DNA of 64,000 bases, taken from NCBI RefSeq assembly GCF_016793485.1, contig NZ_JAEULZ010000019.1:1-64000 (forward strand), read 5' to 3'. This document shows positions 8,297 through 18,835 of this stretch, in pieces (position 1 is the stretch's first letter; each line of letters opens with the position of its first letter). The notes under the pieces are model-generated. The model did not search any database, was not told the DNA's origin, and worked only from the letters and a program-made list of their open reading frames with translations. This stretch comes from Mesorhizobium sp. GTDB taxonomy: Bacteria; Pseudomonadota; Alphaproteobacteria; Rhizobiales; Rhizobiaceae. Position numbers and translations under genes: made by a program.

Positions 8297-8720
8297 CCTG
8301 GCACACGGTACTTGACGCGACGCACAGCAACCTCCTCTTTGGCTCAAGTTTACGCGAAGTCTACAGCGTGCTTAAGTGCAGGATCAACGTCAGCTACTGC
8401 CGGAATTTTTTTTGCCGAACGGCAGGCATGGGTCGTGAGCTCACCAGGCAAACTTTGCCTGATGAGGCAGCGCGGAATGGCAGCTAAGCGCCAAACGATT
8501 ATGAAAAGTGGACCGTCCGGAGACGGCCCCTTTTCGTCATTCATCCGGCCGCTCAAGATGCCCCGTAGGCGACGCATTTGCGACTGGACTTGTTCCCCAA
8601 AGCACGCATTGCTTGGGTCGCGGCTGAGCGGTAGCCAGTCGCGACTATCGGCCCGCCATTGAGCGCGGGCTTGTCCCGGTATAGGGACCGGATTGGCCGG
8701 TTCTGAACCGGAGCCGACAA
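8297..8720. promoter_or_regulatory. Intergenic region between the divergent defence operon and mobile cassette
   Basis: This 424-base gene-free stretch must hold the leftward promoter of the oxygenase operon and the rightward promoter of the DUF3489 gene. It contains an inverted repeat CTGCCG / CGGCAG at 8398-8426 around a T8 run, and a 40-base palindrome at 8501-8540. I could not assign -35 or -10 boxes with confidence. Confidence 0.4.
8501..8540. terminator. 40-base palindrome, bidirectional terminator-like
   Basis: The sequence reads ATGAAAAG, then CCGTC, loop CGGA, GACGG, then CTTTTCGTCAT. The outer arms put an A-rich run on one side and a T-rich run on the other of a GC stem, as in bidirectional intrinsic terminators. 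It could insulate the operon from the cassette or be an element edge. Confidence 0.4.
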
Positions 8721-9146
8721 ATGACAAGCAAACCCAGCGACACTGTGGTGCCAGGCAACGGATGGAACCGGTCGGATAGCGCGACCCAAGGCGCAGCTGC
8801 CTCCACAGCTCGCGCTGCGAGACCTCGTGCGGCCGATGCGGTGGTGAGCCCGGCGCCAGAACTGGCCAAGCGGAAAAAAATCGAGAGTGCCGCCAAGCAT
8901 CCGGAACATGCCGGCAAGTCTGGCGCCTCAAAACACACCAAGGCAGACCTGATCCTCAGGAAGCTTCGTACCGCGAAGGGAGCTAGCATCGATATGCTGA
9001 TCGCCGAGACCGGCTGGCAGGCACATTCGGTGCGCGGCTTCCTGTCGGCGGTCGTGAAGAAGAAGCTGGCACTCCACCTTGTGAGCGAAAGCGGCAAGGA
9101 TGGTGTTCGTCGATACCGCATCGACAGCGACGTGAAGTCGGCGTGA
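8721..9146 (+). CDS. DUF3489 winged-helix protein
   Basis: A 141-residue protein. The first 65 residues are low-complexity (Ala, Lys, Pro, Ser rich); the last 70 form a winged-helix-like DUF3489 domain (KADLILRKLRTAKGASIDML, then GWQAHSVRGFLSAVVKKKL). The family is known mainly from alphaproteobacterial mobile elements and prophages, next to DUF2924 and a serine recombinase exactly as here, and is presumed to bind DNA as a regulator or directionality factor. GGAG lies eight bases before the ATG. The next gene starts four bases after the stop, so the three form one operon. Confidence 0.8.
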   Translation: MTSKPSDTVVPGNGWNRSDSATQGAAASTARAARPRAADAVVSPAPELAKRKKIESAAKHPEHAGKSGASKHTKADLILRKLRTAKGASIDMLIAETGWQAHSVRGFLSAVVKKKLALHLVSESGKDGVRRYRIDSDVKSA

Positions 9147-9150
9147 CGTC

Positions 9151-9627
9151 ATGTCGAACAGGATGTTGGTGGAGCAGGAGGTCGCCGCGCTCGGCGACCT
9201 CCCCCGCGATGAACTCGCCGCACTTTGGAAGAAGGCCTATGGCTGTCCGCCACCAAAAGGTGTGCGGCGAGACTTCCTGCTGCGCGCTGCCGCTTGGCAA
9301 CTTCAGGCAATCAGGCTCGGTGGCCTGTCGCCGGACACGCGTCGGATGCTTCGCACGTCGATGGCGCAGGCGGAAAAGCAGGTGGCAACAAAGCGGCCCG
9401 GGTCGATCACCGGGGAATCAGATGGCCCGGCCTCTCTGCCGACCAAGTCCCGCAAGCAGCTCTATCCCGGCACCCGATTGGTCCGTGACTGGAACGGCCG
9501 GAGCCATGTCGTTGATGTGCTGGAAGAGGGACTTGCCTTCGAGGGCAGGCTGCACAAATCACTGACGGCCATCGCCCGCCAGATCACCGGCGCTCACTGG
9601 TCAGGTCCGAGGTTCTTCGGACTATGA
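9151..9627 (+). CDS. DUF2924 protein of mobile cassette
   Basis: A 158-residue DUF2924 protein of unknown activity. Recognisable are the N-terminal block ELAALWKKAYGCPPPKGVRR followed by a helix ending in AAAWQLQA, and the C-terminal block GTRLVRDWNGRSHVVDVLEEG with ITGAHWSGPRFFGL. These proteins are almost always encoded just before a large serine recombinase and may help it bind DNA or set its direction. The stop overlaps the recombinase ATG (ATGA), so they are probably made together. Confidence 0.85.
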   Translation: MSNRMLVEQEVAALGDLPRDELAALWKKAYGCPPPKGVRRDFLLRAAAWQLQAIRLGGLSPDTRRMLRTSMAQAEKQVATKRPGSITGESDGPASLPTKSRKQLYPGTRLVRDWNGRSHVVDVLEEGLAFEGRLHKSLTAIARQITGAHWSGPRFFGL

Positions 9628-11303
9628 GCACACATCAGAAGAAACTGCGCTGTGCGGTCTATACCCGCAAGTCGACTGAGGAGGGTCTCGACCAGGAATT
9701 CAACTCGCTGGATGCACAGCGGGAGGCCTGTGTCGCCTTCATAACATCCCAAACCGGCTTGGGATGGCGTTTCGTTGCCGACCACTATGATGACGCCGGA
9801 ATCTCCGGCGGTACGATGGAGCGGCCGGCTCTAAAACGCCTGCTGCAGGATATCGGTGACCGAAAGGTCGACGCGGTCGTCGTCTACAAGATCGACCGCC
9901 TGACGCGCTCGCTGATGGATTTTTCCAGGATCGTCGAGGTCTTTGACACCAATGACGTCTCATTTGTCTCGGTGACCCAGCAGTTCAACACGACGACCTC
10001 GATGGGAAGGCTGACGCTGAACGTGCTTCTGTCCTTCGCCCAGTTCGAGCGTGAGGTCACGGCAGAGCGCATCCGCGACAAGATCGCAGCTTCTCGCAAG
10101 AAGGGAATCTGGATGGGCGGCAGGGTGCCGCTCGGCTACCGGGCCATCGACAGGAGACTGGTGATTGTTGCTGAAGCCGACAAAGTCAGATCGATCTTCC
10201 GTCGCTATCTGGTCCTGCAGTCGGTACCAGCGCTTGCCGACGAATTGAATGAGCTCGCTGCAGAGGACTCAGTCACATCCGGCCAGTGCGACGGGCGACC
10301 ACCCTTCACGCGAGGCAAGCTCTACCACATGCTTTCCAATGTCGTTTACATCGGCAAGGCGAAGCACAAGGACCGGATCTTTGATGGCGAGCACGCGGCC
10401 ATCATCGACGAAGCCACCTTCCGGTCGGTTCAGTCGCTGCTGAAAGGCCAGACACCGAACCGCAGGAGCGGCACCAACGGCAAGGGCCACCATCTGCTGA
10501 CCGGCCTGCTGCTCGACGAGACCGGGGATCGACTGAGCCCTGTCTTCACCATCAAGAGTGGCAAGCGCTATCGCTACTACATCTCCAACCGGCTGGAGAG
10601 GACCACGAAGAAGGACCCGTCAGGCTGGCGACTCCCGGCCGACGAACTGGAGCGGACCATTCTGCATCAACTGGACGCGATGCTCGGAGACAAGGTCCAG
10701 CTCTCCCAATGGGCCGGCATGTTCACGCCATCCGCATCGGTACAAGCGATAGTCGCCAGAGCAAAGACAATCCGCGAAGCGCTCAAGACCTCGACGCCGG
10801 AACGGATCCATTCGCTTAGGCACCTGATTCGTTCCATTCAGGTGAAGCGGGGCGAAATGGTCTTCCGGATCAATGCCCATGTCCTGATCGACCACGACAT
10901 CACCAAAAGGGACAGCGACGACGTCGACCTGCCCGACCGCCAGCCCGTCAACATCTCGGTACCGATGACGCTCAGGCGCCGAGGTTCAGAAGCCCGGCTC
11001 GTTCTTGAAGCCAATGCAACTGTCCGACATGTCGATCAGGGTCTCATCAAAACGATGGCGAAGGCGCATCTTCTGCTCAGGATGCTCACAGACGGCTCGG
11101 GTCGGACAATCGCCCAGGTCGCAGAAGCATCCAGCATGCATGGCGAAGACGTCAGCCGCATCCTCCCGCTTGCGTTCCTGGCCCCCAGGATCACCGACGC
11201 AATCCTGCGTGGACGCCAGCCGGTCGAACTCACGGCACGCTCACTGATGCGAGGCGACCTGCCCCACAGCTGGAGCGATCAGCTCCAGCAACTCGGTATT
11301 TAA
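9624..11303 (+). CDS. Large serine recombinase (site-specific integrase)
   Basis: A 559-residue recombinase. The resolvase domain (about 8-160) has the nucleophile-region motif YTRKSTEEG with Ser17 within it, then NSLDAQREAC, DAGISGGTMERPAL, VVYKIDRLTRS and FAQFEREVTAERIRDK. A recombinase domain (about 180-300) follows with GRPPFTRGKLYHMLSNVVYIGK, then a zinc-ribbon/coiled region and a C-terminal helical domain. Such enzymes integrate and excise phages and islands at att sites. The gene ends 218 bases before the 3' end of a tRNA-Ala gene. It is full length and probably active. Confidence 0.93.
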   Translation: MSTHQKKLRCAVYTRKSTEEGLDQEFNSLDAQREACVAFITSQTGLGWRFVADHYDDAGISGGTMERPALKRLLQDIGDRKVDAVVVYKIDRLTRSLMDFSRIVEVFDTNDVSFVSVTQQFNTTTSMGRLTLNVLLSFAQFEREVTAERIRDKIAASRKKGIWMGGRVPLGYRAIDRRLVIVAEADKVRSIFRRYLVLQSVPALADELNELAAEDSVTSGQCDGRPPFTRGKLYHMLSNVVYIGKAKHKDRIFDGEHAAIIDEATFRSVQSLLKGQTPNRRSGTNGKGHHLLTGLLLDETGDRLSPVFTIKSGKRYRYYISNRLERTTKKDPSGWRLPADELERTILHQLDAMLGDKVQLSQWAGMFTPSASVQAIVARAKTIREALKTSTPERIHSLRHLIRSIQVKRGEMVFRINAHVLIDHDITKRDSDDVDLPDRQPVNISVPMTLRRRGSEARLVLEANATVRHVDQGLIKTMAKAHLLLRMLTDGSGRTIAQVAEASSMHGEDVSRILPLAFLAPRITDAILRGRQPVELTARSLMRGDLPHSWSDQLQQLGI

Positions 11304-11521
11304 AGCCCGGTTGAAACGCCATTTACGGCCCTCACGACCATCGACCTCAAAAACTACTGGACACGCTCTCGGCCCAAGAGAGACGATCCGGCCAAATGGC
11401 TAAAATGCCCGCGTCTCAGCGCGCTCTCGATCCAATAGTTTGCCGAAGCAGGCCGCCAAGCGACTGAAATCGCGACGCTTTTATAGTGCCCGGAACGAGA
11501 CAGCGAATTTGCAAGACTGAA

Positions 11522-11597
<76 letters not shown>

Positions 11598-11754
11598 ACA
11601 CCCGGCTTGCACCGGCGCCGTTTCCGGCGAAGAGATCAGGTGGCGGCTTCTAGCGCCGCACCGCATCAAGATCAAGCCTTCCGGCAAGCTTATTTGGGAA
11701 GCCTGCCCCAGCCTTCATGCCGCGCCCCGATATCACCGGAACGCGGCGGGACGA

Positions 11755-12132
11755 TCAGGCCTCGTCCTCGTCCTCGCCGACGCCGATCATGCCGCTGACG
11801 TCGTCCTCTTCCTCTTCCTCGTCCTCGAGGAAGGTGTCGTCGTCATCGTCGCCGAGGTCGACATCCTCGTCGTCGTCCAGGTCGGGAATATCGTCGCCCT
11901 TCGCCTCGTCGTCGGCGTCCTCGAGAGAGATCGTCTCGGGAGCATCCTCCTCCTCGGTCTCCTTCTCGTCCTCGACCTCTTCTTCCAGCACCTTCTCGCT
12001 GCCAGCGTCGAAGAACGACCTGGGGTAGCTCTTGCCCGTATAGGGAGAGACGATCGGGTCCTTGTTCAGGTCATAGAATTTGCGGCCCGTTTCCGGGTCG
12101 ATGCGTTTTGTGCCAAGATCGGATTTAGCCAC
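11755..12132 (-). CDS. TIGR02300 family acidic protein
   Basis: A 125-residue protein beginning AKSDLGTKRIDPETGRKFYDLNKDPIV, typical of the alphaproteobacterial TIGR02300 family, then a long Asp/Glu-rich tail with a short GMIGV end. Function is unknown; the conserved N-terminal block looks like a small metal-free knuckle (TKR, TGRKFYDL) joined to a disordered acidic tail. I chose GTG at 12132 because the family sequence starts right after it and GAGGA lies a few bases upstream. It is divergent from aroA and shares the 235-base intergenic region 12133-12367. Confidence 0.85.
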   Translation of the reverse strand: MAKSDLGTKRIDPETGRKFYDLNKDPIVSPYTGKSYPRSFFDAGSEKVLEEEVEDEKETEEEDAPETISLEDADDEAKGDDIPDLDDDEDVDLGDDDDDTFLEDEEEEEDDVSGMIGVGEDEDEA

Positions 12133-13708
<1,576 letters not shown>

Positions 13709-13737
13709 CGCCGGACGCACGCACCAACGGAGTAAGG

Positions 13738-14445
13738 ATGATGAGCGCACAGAAAGTCGCGATGGTTGTCGGCGGCGGCTCGGGCATGGGAGCAGCGGCC
13801 GCGCGCAAGTTGGCGGCAGACGGTTACGCTGTGGCGGTCATGTCTTCCTCAGGCAAGGGCGAGGCGCTCGGCACGGAGCTTGGCGGAATCGGTTTCACCG
13901 GCTCGAACCAGTCCAGCGATGACCTCAAGCGCTTCGTCGACCTGACGATGACGAAATGGGGCCGCATCGACGCGCTGGTGAACGGCGCCGGCCACGGTCC
14001 GCGCGCACCCCTGCTGGAGATCACCGATGAGCAGTGGCAAACCGGCTTCGACGTCTATTTCATGAACGTCGTGCGCGCCACGCGGCTGGTCGCGCCCATC
14101 ATGATCGCCCAGAAGGGCGGCGCTATCGTCAACATCTCAACCGCCTGGGTCGATGAGCCGACCACGATGTTCCCGACGTCGGCGGTCGCGCGCGGCGGAC
14201 TCGCCACCTACACCAAGCTCTTTGCCGACAGCCACGCCGCCGACAATGTGCGCATGAACAACGTGCTGCCCGGCTGGATCGACAGCCTGCCTCAAACAGA
14301 GGAGCGCCGCGCCGGCGTGCCGATGGCCCGCTACGGCACATCGGAAGAAGTCGCCGCCACCATCGCCTTCCTTCTCTCCGACGCCGCCGGCTACATCACT
14401 GGCCAGAGCCTGCGGGTGGATGGTGGGCTGATGCGGAGCGTTTAG
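13738..14445 (+). CDS. SDR-family oxidoreductase, atypical active site
   Basis: A 235-residue short-chain dehydrogenase fold with the cofactor loop GGGSGMG (residues 12-18), an NGAG motif (82-85), NIS with Ser134 and C-terminal GYITGQSLRVDGG. Where classical SDRs have YxxxK, this protein reads SAVAR (Ser148, Arg152), so the catalytic Tyr and Lys both appear to be missing. It may bind NAD(P) without classical chemistry or use another acid. GGAG precedes the first of two consecutive ATG codons. It lies between aroA and cmk, six bases before cmk, so it is co-transcribed with core biosynthetic genes; its substrate is unknown. Confidence 0.85.
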   Translation: MMSAQKVAMVVGGGSGMGAAAARKLAADGYAVAVMSSSGKGEALGTELGGIGFTGSNQSSDDLKRFVDLTMTKWGRIDALVNGAGHGPRAPLLEITDEQWQTGFDVYFMNVVRATRLVAPIMIAQKGGAIVNISTAWVDEPTTMFPTSAVARGGLATYTKLFADSHAADNVRMNNVLPGWIDSLPQTEERRAGVPMARYGTSEEVAATIAFLLSDAAGYITGQSLRVDGGLMRSV

Positions 14446-14451
14446 CGGTTC

Positions 14452-15102
14452 ATGACCCCCTCCCTCACCATCGCCATCGACGGCCCCGCCGCTTCGGGAA
14501 AAGGCACGCTGGCGCGTCGGCTGGCGGATTATTATCACCTACCGCATCTCGACACCGGCCTGACCTATCGCGCGGTCGGCAACGCGCTGCTCATCCATGG
14601 CCTGCCGCTCGACAATGTCTCGGCGGCCGAGACCGCCGCGCGGCAGGTCGATCTCGGCAATCTCGACCGCGAGGTGCTGTCGGCGCATGAGGTCGCCGAG
14701 GCGGCGTCGAAGGTGGCGGTGTTTCCGACCGTCCGGAAAATCCTGGTAGACAAGCAGCGCGCCTTTGCCGCGCAGCCCGGCGGCGCGGTGCTCGACGGTC
14801 GCGACATCGGCACGGTCGTCTGTCCTGACGCCGACGTGAAGCTCTACGTGACCGCTTCGCCGGAGGTGCGCGCCGCGCGGCGGCTGCGCGACATCCATTC
14901 GCGCGGCGGCAAGGCCGATCTGGCCGAAATCCTTGCCGACATCGTCAGGCGCGACGAGCGTGACGCCGGCCGGGCCGACTCGCCGCTGCGCCCCGCCGCC
15001 GACGCGCACTTGCTCGATACGTCGGAAATGTCTATAGAGGCCGCGTTCCAGGCGGCGCGCAACGTCATCGACGACGTTCTCGCCGTCAGGAACAAGGCCT
15101 GA
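14452..15102 (+). CDS. cmk: Cytidylate kinase
   Basis: Phosphorylates CMP and dCMP with ATP. The 216-residue protein has the P-loop [10 protein letters not shown] (9-18), [11 protein letters not shown] of the nucleotide-binding region, [20 protein letters not shown] and the lid segment [16 protein letters not shown]. Length and order fit bacterial Cmk. The location just upstream of rpsA is widely conserved in proteobacteria. It starts six bases after the SDR stop. Confidence 0.95.
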   Translation: MTPSLTIAIDGPAASGKGTLARRLADYYHLPHLDTGLTYRAVGNALLIHGLPLDNVSAAETAARQVDLGNLDREVLSAHEVAEAASKVAVFPTVRKILVDKQRAFAAQPGGAVLDGRDIGTVVCPDADVKLYVTASPEVRAARRLRDIHSRGGKADLAEILADIVRRDERDAGRADSPLRPAADAHLLDTSEMSIEAAFQAARNVIDDVLAVRNKA

Positions 15103-15314
15103 GACTGTTTTGGGTTGCCGGGTGCTCCGGTTGCCGGAAGCGAACCAAATACCCATATCGGGCCGATAATACCGAACCAGCCTGCCAGCATTCTTTGCGC
15201 CGACATCGCCGCGACAGCGGCATCAGGGTTTTGACAACCCGGAACGCCGGCAGGCCAACGCAACGCTAACCACGGCGCCCGCTCGGCCAAAGGCGGAGCT
15301 TTCCAGGAGAACAT
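15103..15314 (+). promoter_or_regulatory. rpsA leader region
   Basis: A 212-base gap between cmk and rpsA, probably carrying the rpsA promoter and 5' leader. AGGAGA precedes the rpsA ATG. No clear promoter boxes or autoregulatory fold could be assigned by eye. Confidence 0.35.
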
Positions 15315-17012
15315 ATGTCTGCAGCAAATCCATCCCGCGACGATTTCGCGGCGCTTCTCGAAGAGTCCTTCTCGGACGGACATTCGGGTGAAGGCCAGGT
15401 CGTCCGCGGCACCATCACGGCCATCGAAAAGGACATGGCCATCATCGACGTCGGCCTCAAGGTCGAAGGCCGCGTCGCACTCAAGGAATTCGGCGCCAAG
15501 GCCAAGGACGGCTCGCTGAAGGTCGGCGACACCGTCGAGGTTTATGTCGAGCGCATCGAGAACGCGCTTGGCGAAGCCATGCTGAGCCGTGACAAGGCTC
15601 GCCGCGAAGAGAGCTGGGTCAAGCTCGAGGAGAAGTTCTCCAAGGGTGAGCGCGTCGAAGGCGTCATCTTCAACCAGGTCAAGGGCGGCTTCACCGTCGA
15701 TCTGGACGGAGCCGTTGCGTTCCTTCCGCGTAGCCAGGTCGACATCCGTCCGATCCGCGACGTCACCCCGCTCATGCACAACCCGCAGCCCTTCGAGATC
15801 CTCAAGATGGATCGCCGTCGCGGCAACATCGTCGTGTCGCGCCGCACGGTTCTCGAAGAGAGCCGCGCCGAGCAGCGTTCCGAGATCGTCCAGAACCTCG
15901 AAGAGGGTCAGGTCGTCGAGGGCGTGGTCAAGAACATCACCGACTACGGCGCGTTCGTGGACCTCGGCGGCATCGACGGCCTGCTGCATGTCACCGACAT
16001 GGCATGGCGTCGCGTCAACCATCCGACCGAGATTCTCAACATCGGCCAGACGGTGAAGGTGCAGATCATCCGCATCAACCAGGAAACGCACCGCATCTCG
16101 CTCGGCATGAAGCAGCTCGAGTCGGATCCGTGGGGCGAGATCGGCACCAAGTTCCCGATCGGCAAGAAGATCACCGGCACGGTCACCAACATCACCGACT
16201 ACGGCGCGTTCGTCGAGCTGGAGCCGGGCATCGAGGGCCTCATCCACGTTTCGGAAATGTCGTGGACCAAGAAGAACGTGCACCCCGGCAAGATCCTGTC
16301 CACCTCGCAGCAGGTTGACGTAGTCGTGCTCGAGGTCGATCCGTCCAAGCGCCGCATTTCGCTCGGCCTCAAGCAGACGCTCGAGAACCCGTGGGAAGCG
16401 TTCAAGCGCAACCATCCGGTCGGTTCGGTCGTCGAGGGCGAGGTCAAGAACAAGACAGAATTCGGTCTGTTCGTCGGCCTGGAAGGCGATGTCGATGGCA
16501 TGGTGCACCTCTCCGACCTCGACTGGAACCGTCCGGGCGAGCAGGTCATCGAGGAGTACAACCGTGGCGACATGGTGAAGGCGCAGGTTCTCGACGTCGA
16601 TGTCGAGAAGGAGCGCATCTCGCTCGGCGTCAAGCAGATGGCGCGTGACTCGGTTGGTGAGGCCGCTTCCTCTGGCGAACTGCGCAAGAACGCGGTCGTC
16701 ACCTGCGAAGTCATCGGCATCAAGGACGGCGGTCTCGACGTGCGTCTGGTCGACCATGGTGTCGAGACCTTCATCAAGCGGTCCGACCTGTCGCGCGATC
16801 GTGACGAGCAGCGCCCCGAGCGCTTCACCGTCGGTCAGAAGGTGGACGCCCGCGTCATCGCCTTCGACAAGAAGACCCGCAAGCTCTCCGTGTCGATCAA
16901 GGCGCTGGAGATCGCAGAGGAGAAGGAAGCGGTTGCCCAGTACGGCTCGACCGACTCCGGCGCGTCGCTCGGCGACATCCTCGGCGCAGCGCTGAAGAAG
17001 CAGGGCAGCTAA
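15315..17012 (+). CDS. rpsA: 30S ribosomal protein S1
   Basis: The 565-residue protein brings structured mRNAs to the small ribosomal subunit. Six S1 (OB-fold) repeats can be followed at about residues 27-93, 111-176, 197-265, 282-352, 369-439 and 456-525; the typical motif (ITDYGAFVDLGGIDGLLHV and close variants) is clearest in repeats 3 and 4. A good Shine-Dalgarno (AGGAGA) lies just before the ATG. Codon use is strongly biased toward C- and G-ending preferred codons, as expected of a highly expressed gene. A strong intrinsic terminator follows. Confidence 0.98.
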   Translation: MSAANPSRDDFAALLEESFSDGHSGEGQVVRGTITAIEKDMAIIDVGLKVEGRVALKEFGAKAKDGSLKVGDTVEVYVERIENALGEAMLSRDKARREESWVKLEEKFSKGERVEGVIFNQVKGGFTVDLDGAVAFLPRSQVDIRPIRDVTPLMHNPQPFEILKMDRRRGNIVVSRRTVLEESRAEQRSEIVQNLEEGQVVEGVVKNITDYGAFVDLGGIDGLLHVTDMAWRRVNHPTEILNIGQTVKVQIIRINQETHRISLGMKQLESDPWGEIGTKFPIGKKITGTVTNITDYGAFVELEPGIEGLIHVSEMSWTKKNVHPGKILSTSQQVDVVVLEVDPSKRRISLGLKQTLENPWEAFKRNHPVGSVVEGEVKNKTEFGLFVGLEGDVDGMVHLSDLDWNRPGEQVIEEYNRGDMVKAQVLDVDVEKERISLGVKQMARDSVGEAASSGELRKNAVVTCEVIGIKDGGLDVRLVDHGVETFIKRSDLSRDRDEQRPERFTVGQKVDARVIAFDKKTRKLSVSIKALEIAEEKEAVAQYGSTDSGASLGDILGAALKKQGS

Positions 17013-17057
17013 GCCCGGCAAGGTTGGCCGCTTAGGCCAACCGCAAGAGACAAAAGA

Positions 17058-17086
17058 CCCGCCGGAGCGATCCGGCGGGTTTTTTC
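17058..17086 (+). terminator. Intrinsic terminator of rpsA
   Basis: A perfect nine-base stem, CCCGCCGGA / TCCGGCGGG, with loop GCGA is followed by six T residues, 46 bases after the rpsA stop. Confidence 0.92.
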
Positions 17087-17170
17087 TTGGACCGCGCTGT
17101 GGCATAGGACGGCATAGAGCCTGCGAACCGCAAGCCCGCGGGCCGGATACCAGTCCCGGATACAGGCCAC

Positions 17171-18823
17171 ATGCCAGACGATCCGCTTCCCGCCCGCCCC
17201 GGCGCGCTCGACCCCTTCAAGTCGGATGTCTTCCGCAATGTCTGGCTGGCCACGCTCGTCGCCAATCTCGGCTCGCTGATCCAGGGCGTCGGCGCTGCCT
17301 GGATGATGACCTCGATTGCCAGTTCGGCCGATCTCGTCGCGCTGGTGCAGGCGGCGGCCACGCTGCCGATCATGCTGTTCTCTCTGGTGTCGGGTGCGCT
17401 GGCCGACAACTACAACCGCCGCACCATCATGCTGATCGCGCAGGCCTTCATGCTGGTCGTCTCGGCGGTGCTGGCGCTGCTCGCCTATGCCGGCATGATC
17501 ACGCCGTGGGTGCTGCTCGCCTTCACCTTCCTGATCGGTTGTGGCACTGCGCTGCAGAACCCGTCGTGGCAGGCCGCCGTTGGCGACATGGTCCCGCGCA
17601 GCCAGGTGCCCGCCGCCGTTTCGCTTAACGCAATGAGCTTCAATATCACGCGCAGCGTCGGCCCGGCGATCGGCGGCATCATCGTCGCCGCCGCGGGCGC
17701 GGCGGCGGCATTCGCCGTAAATGCCGTCAGCTACCTGGCGCTCATCGCCGTGCTGCTCCGTTGGAAGCTGGAGACACCGAAATCGCATCTGCCACGCGAA
17801 ACGCTCGGCCTCGCCATCTCGGCGGGGCTACGCTACATCGCCATGTCACCCAACATCGAAAAGGTGCTGCTGCGCGGCTTCGTCTTCGGTTTCGCGGCCA
17901 TCTCGACGCTTGCCCTGCTCCCGTTGGTCGCGCGCGACCTCGTCGGCGGCGGCCCGCTTCTCTACGGCATCCTGTTTGGTGCCTACGGTGTCGGCGCGAT
18001 CGGCGGCGCTTTCCTCGGCGGGCGACTGCGCGGCGTGATCGAAAACGAGTGGATCACGCGCATCGGTTTCGTCGCCTTCGCGGTCTCCGCGACGATCCAG
18101 GCGCTCTCCGCCACGGCGTGGCTTACCTGCATCGGCCTCTTGATCGGTGGCGTCGCCTGGGTGCTGACACTGGCGCTGTTCAACGTGACGGTGCAGCTCT
18201 CGACGCCGCGCTGGGTGGTCGGCCGCGCCATGTCGATCTACCAGATGGCGATCTTCGGCGGCATGGCGCTCGGAAGCTGGGTATGGGGCATGGTCGCGGA
18301 AAGCCACGGCCCGGCCGAGGCGTTGCTAGCCTCAGCCGCATTGATGCTCGTTGGCGCGGCGATCGGCTTCTTCATCAGGTTGCCCGGCTACACGGAACTG
18401 AACCTCGATCCGCTCAACCGCTGGCGCGAACCGAGCGTCGCGCTCGACCTGAGGGCGCGCTCCGGCCCGATCGTGATTTCGATCGAATACGCAATTCGCG
18501 AAGAAGATTTGCATGAATTCCTCGATGCGATGGCCGAACGTCGACGCATCCGCCGCCGCGACGGCGCGCGGGAATGGACGCTGGCGCGCGACCTGGAAAA
18601 TCCGCAGCTCTGGGTGGAGACCTATCACTCGCCGACCTGGCACGAATATGTGCGCCACAACATGCGCACCACGCATTCGGACGCGGTCGTCGGCGACACG
18701 CTGAGGCGGCTGCATAGCGGTCCAGAGCCGATCCGGGTTCGGCGCATGATCGAGCGTCCGACTGACTGGGCTGCGTCGCAGGATCAGCTCAAGCCGATGG
18801 TCGACATCCACGGATCGTCGTGA
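17171..18823 (+). CDS. MFS exporter with C-terminal ferredoxin-like extension
   Basis: A 550-residue protein. Residues 20-410 form a 12-helix major facilitator of the MFS_3/EntS-like group: SDVFRNVWLATLVANLGSLIQG in helix 1, LADNYNRRTIM as the loop 2-3 motif and NAMSFNITRSVGPAIGG in helix 5. The last 130 residues are soluble and look like an antibiotic-monooxygenase-type alpha+beta domain (GPIVISIEYAI, WTLARDLENPQLWVETYHSPTWHEYVRHNMR). This fusion is seen in some alphaproteobacterial transporters; the role of the domain is unknown. Substrate cannot be told. It is monocistronic and convergent with the next gene. Confidence 0.88.
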   Translation: MPDDPLPARPGALDPFKSDVFRNVWLATLVANLGSLIQGVGAAWMMTSIASSADLVALVQAAATLPIMLFSLVSGALADNYNRRTIMLIAQAFMLVVSAVLALLAYAGMITPWVLLAFTFLIGCGTALQNPSWQAAVGDMVPRSQVPAAVSLNAMSFNITRSVGPAIGGIIVAAAGAAAAFAVNAVSYLALIAVLLRWKLETPKSHLPRETLGLAISAGLRYIAMSPNIEKVLLRGFVFGFAAISTLALLPLVARDLVGGGPLLYGILFGAYGVGAIGGAFLGGRLRGVIENEWITRIGFVAFAVSATIQALSATAWLTCIGLLIGGVAWVLTLALFNVTVQLSTPRWVVGRAMSIYQMAIFGGMALGSWVWGMVAESHGPAEALLASAALMLVGAAIGFFIRLPGYTELNLDPLNRWREPSVALDLRARSGPIVISIEYAIREEDLHEFLDAMAERRRIRRRDGAREWTLARDLENPQLWVETYHSPTWHEYVRHNMRTTHSDAVVGDTLRRLHSGPEPIRVRRMIERPTDWAASQDQLKPMVDIHGSS

Positions 18824-18835
18824 TCCCCTGGGATA

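Noticed and set aside
8350-8931. Long minus-strand frame over the intergenic region and DUF3489 gene
   Set aside because: Composition is Arg/Cys/Trp/Ser-rich, no start signal, and it crosses a real plus-strand gene.
14844-17105. A 753-codon open frame on the minus strand across cmk and rpsA
   Set aside because: It runs opposite to two certain genes. High GC and strong codon bias in rpsA remove stops from the opposite strand; the peptide is Asp/Arg/Leu low-complexity and matches nothing.
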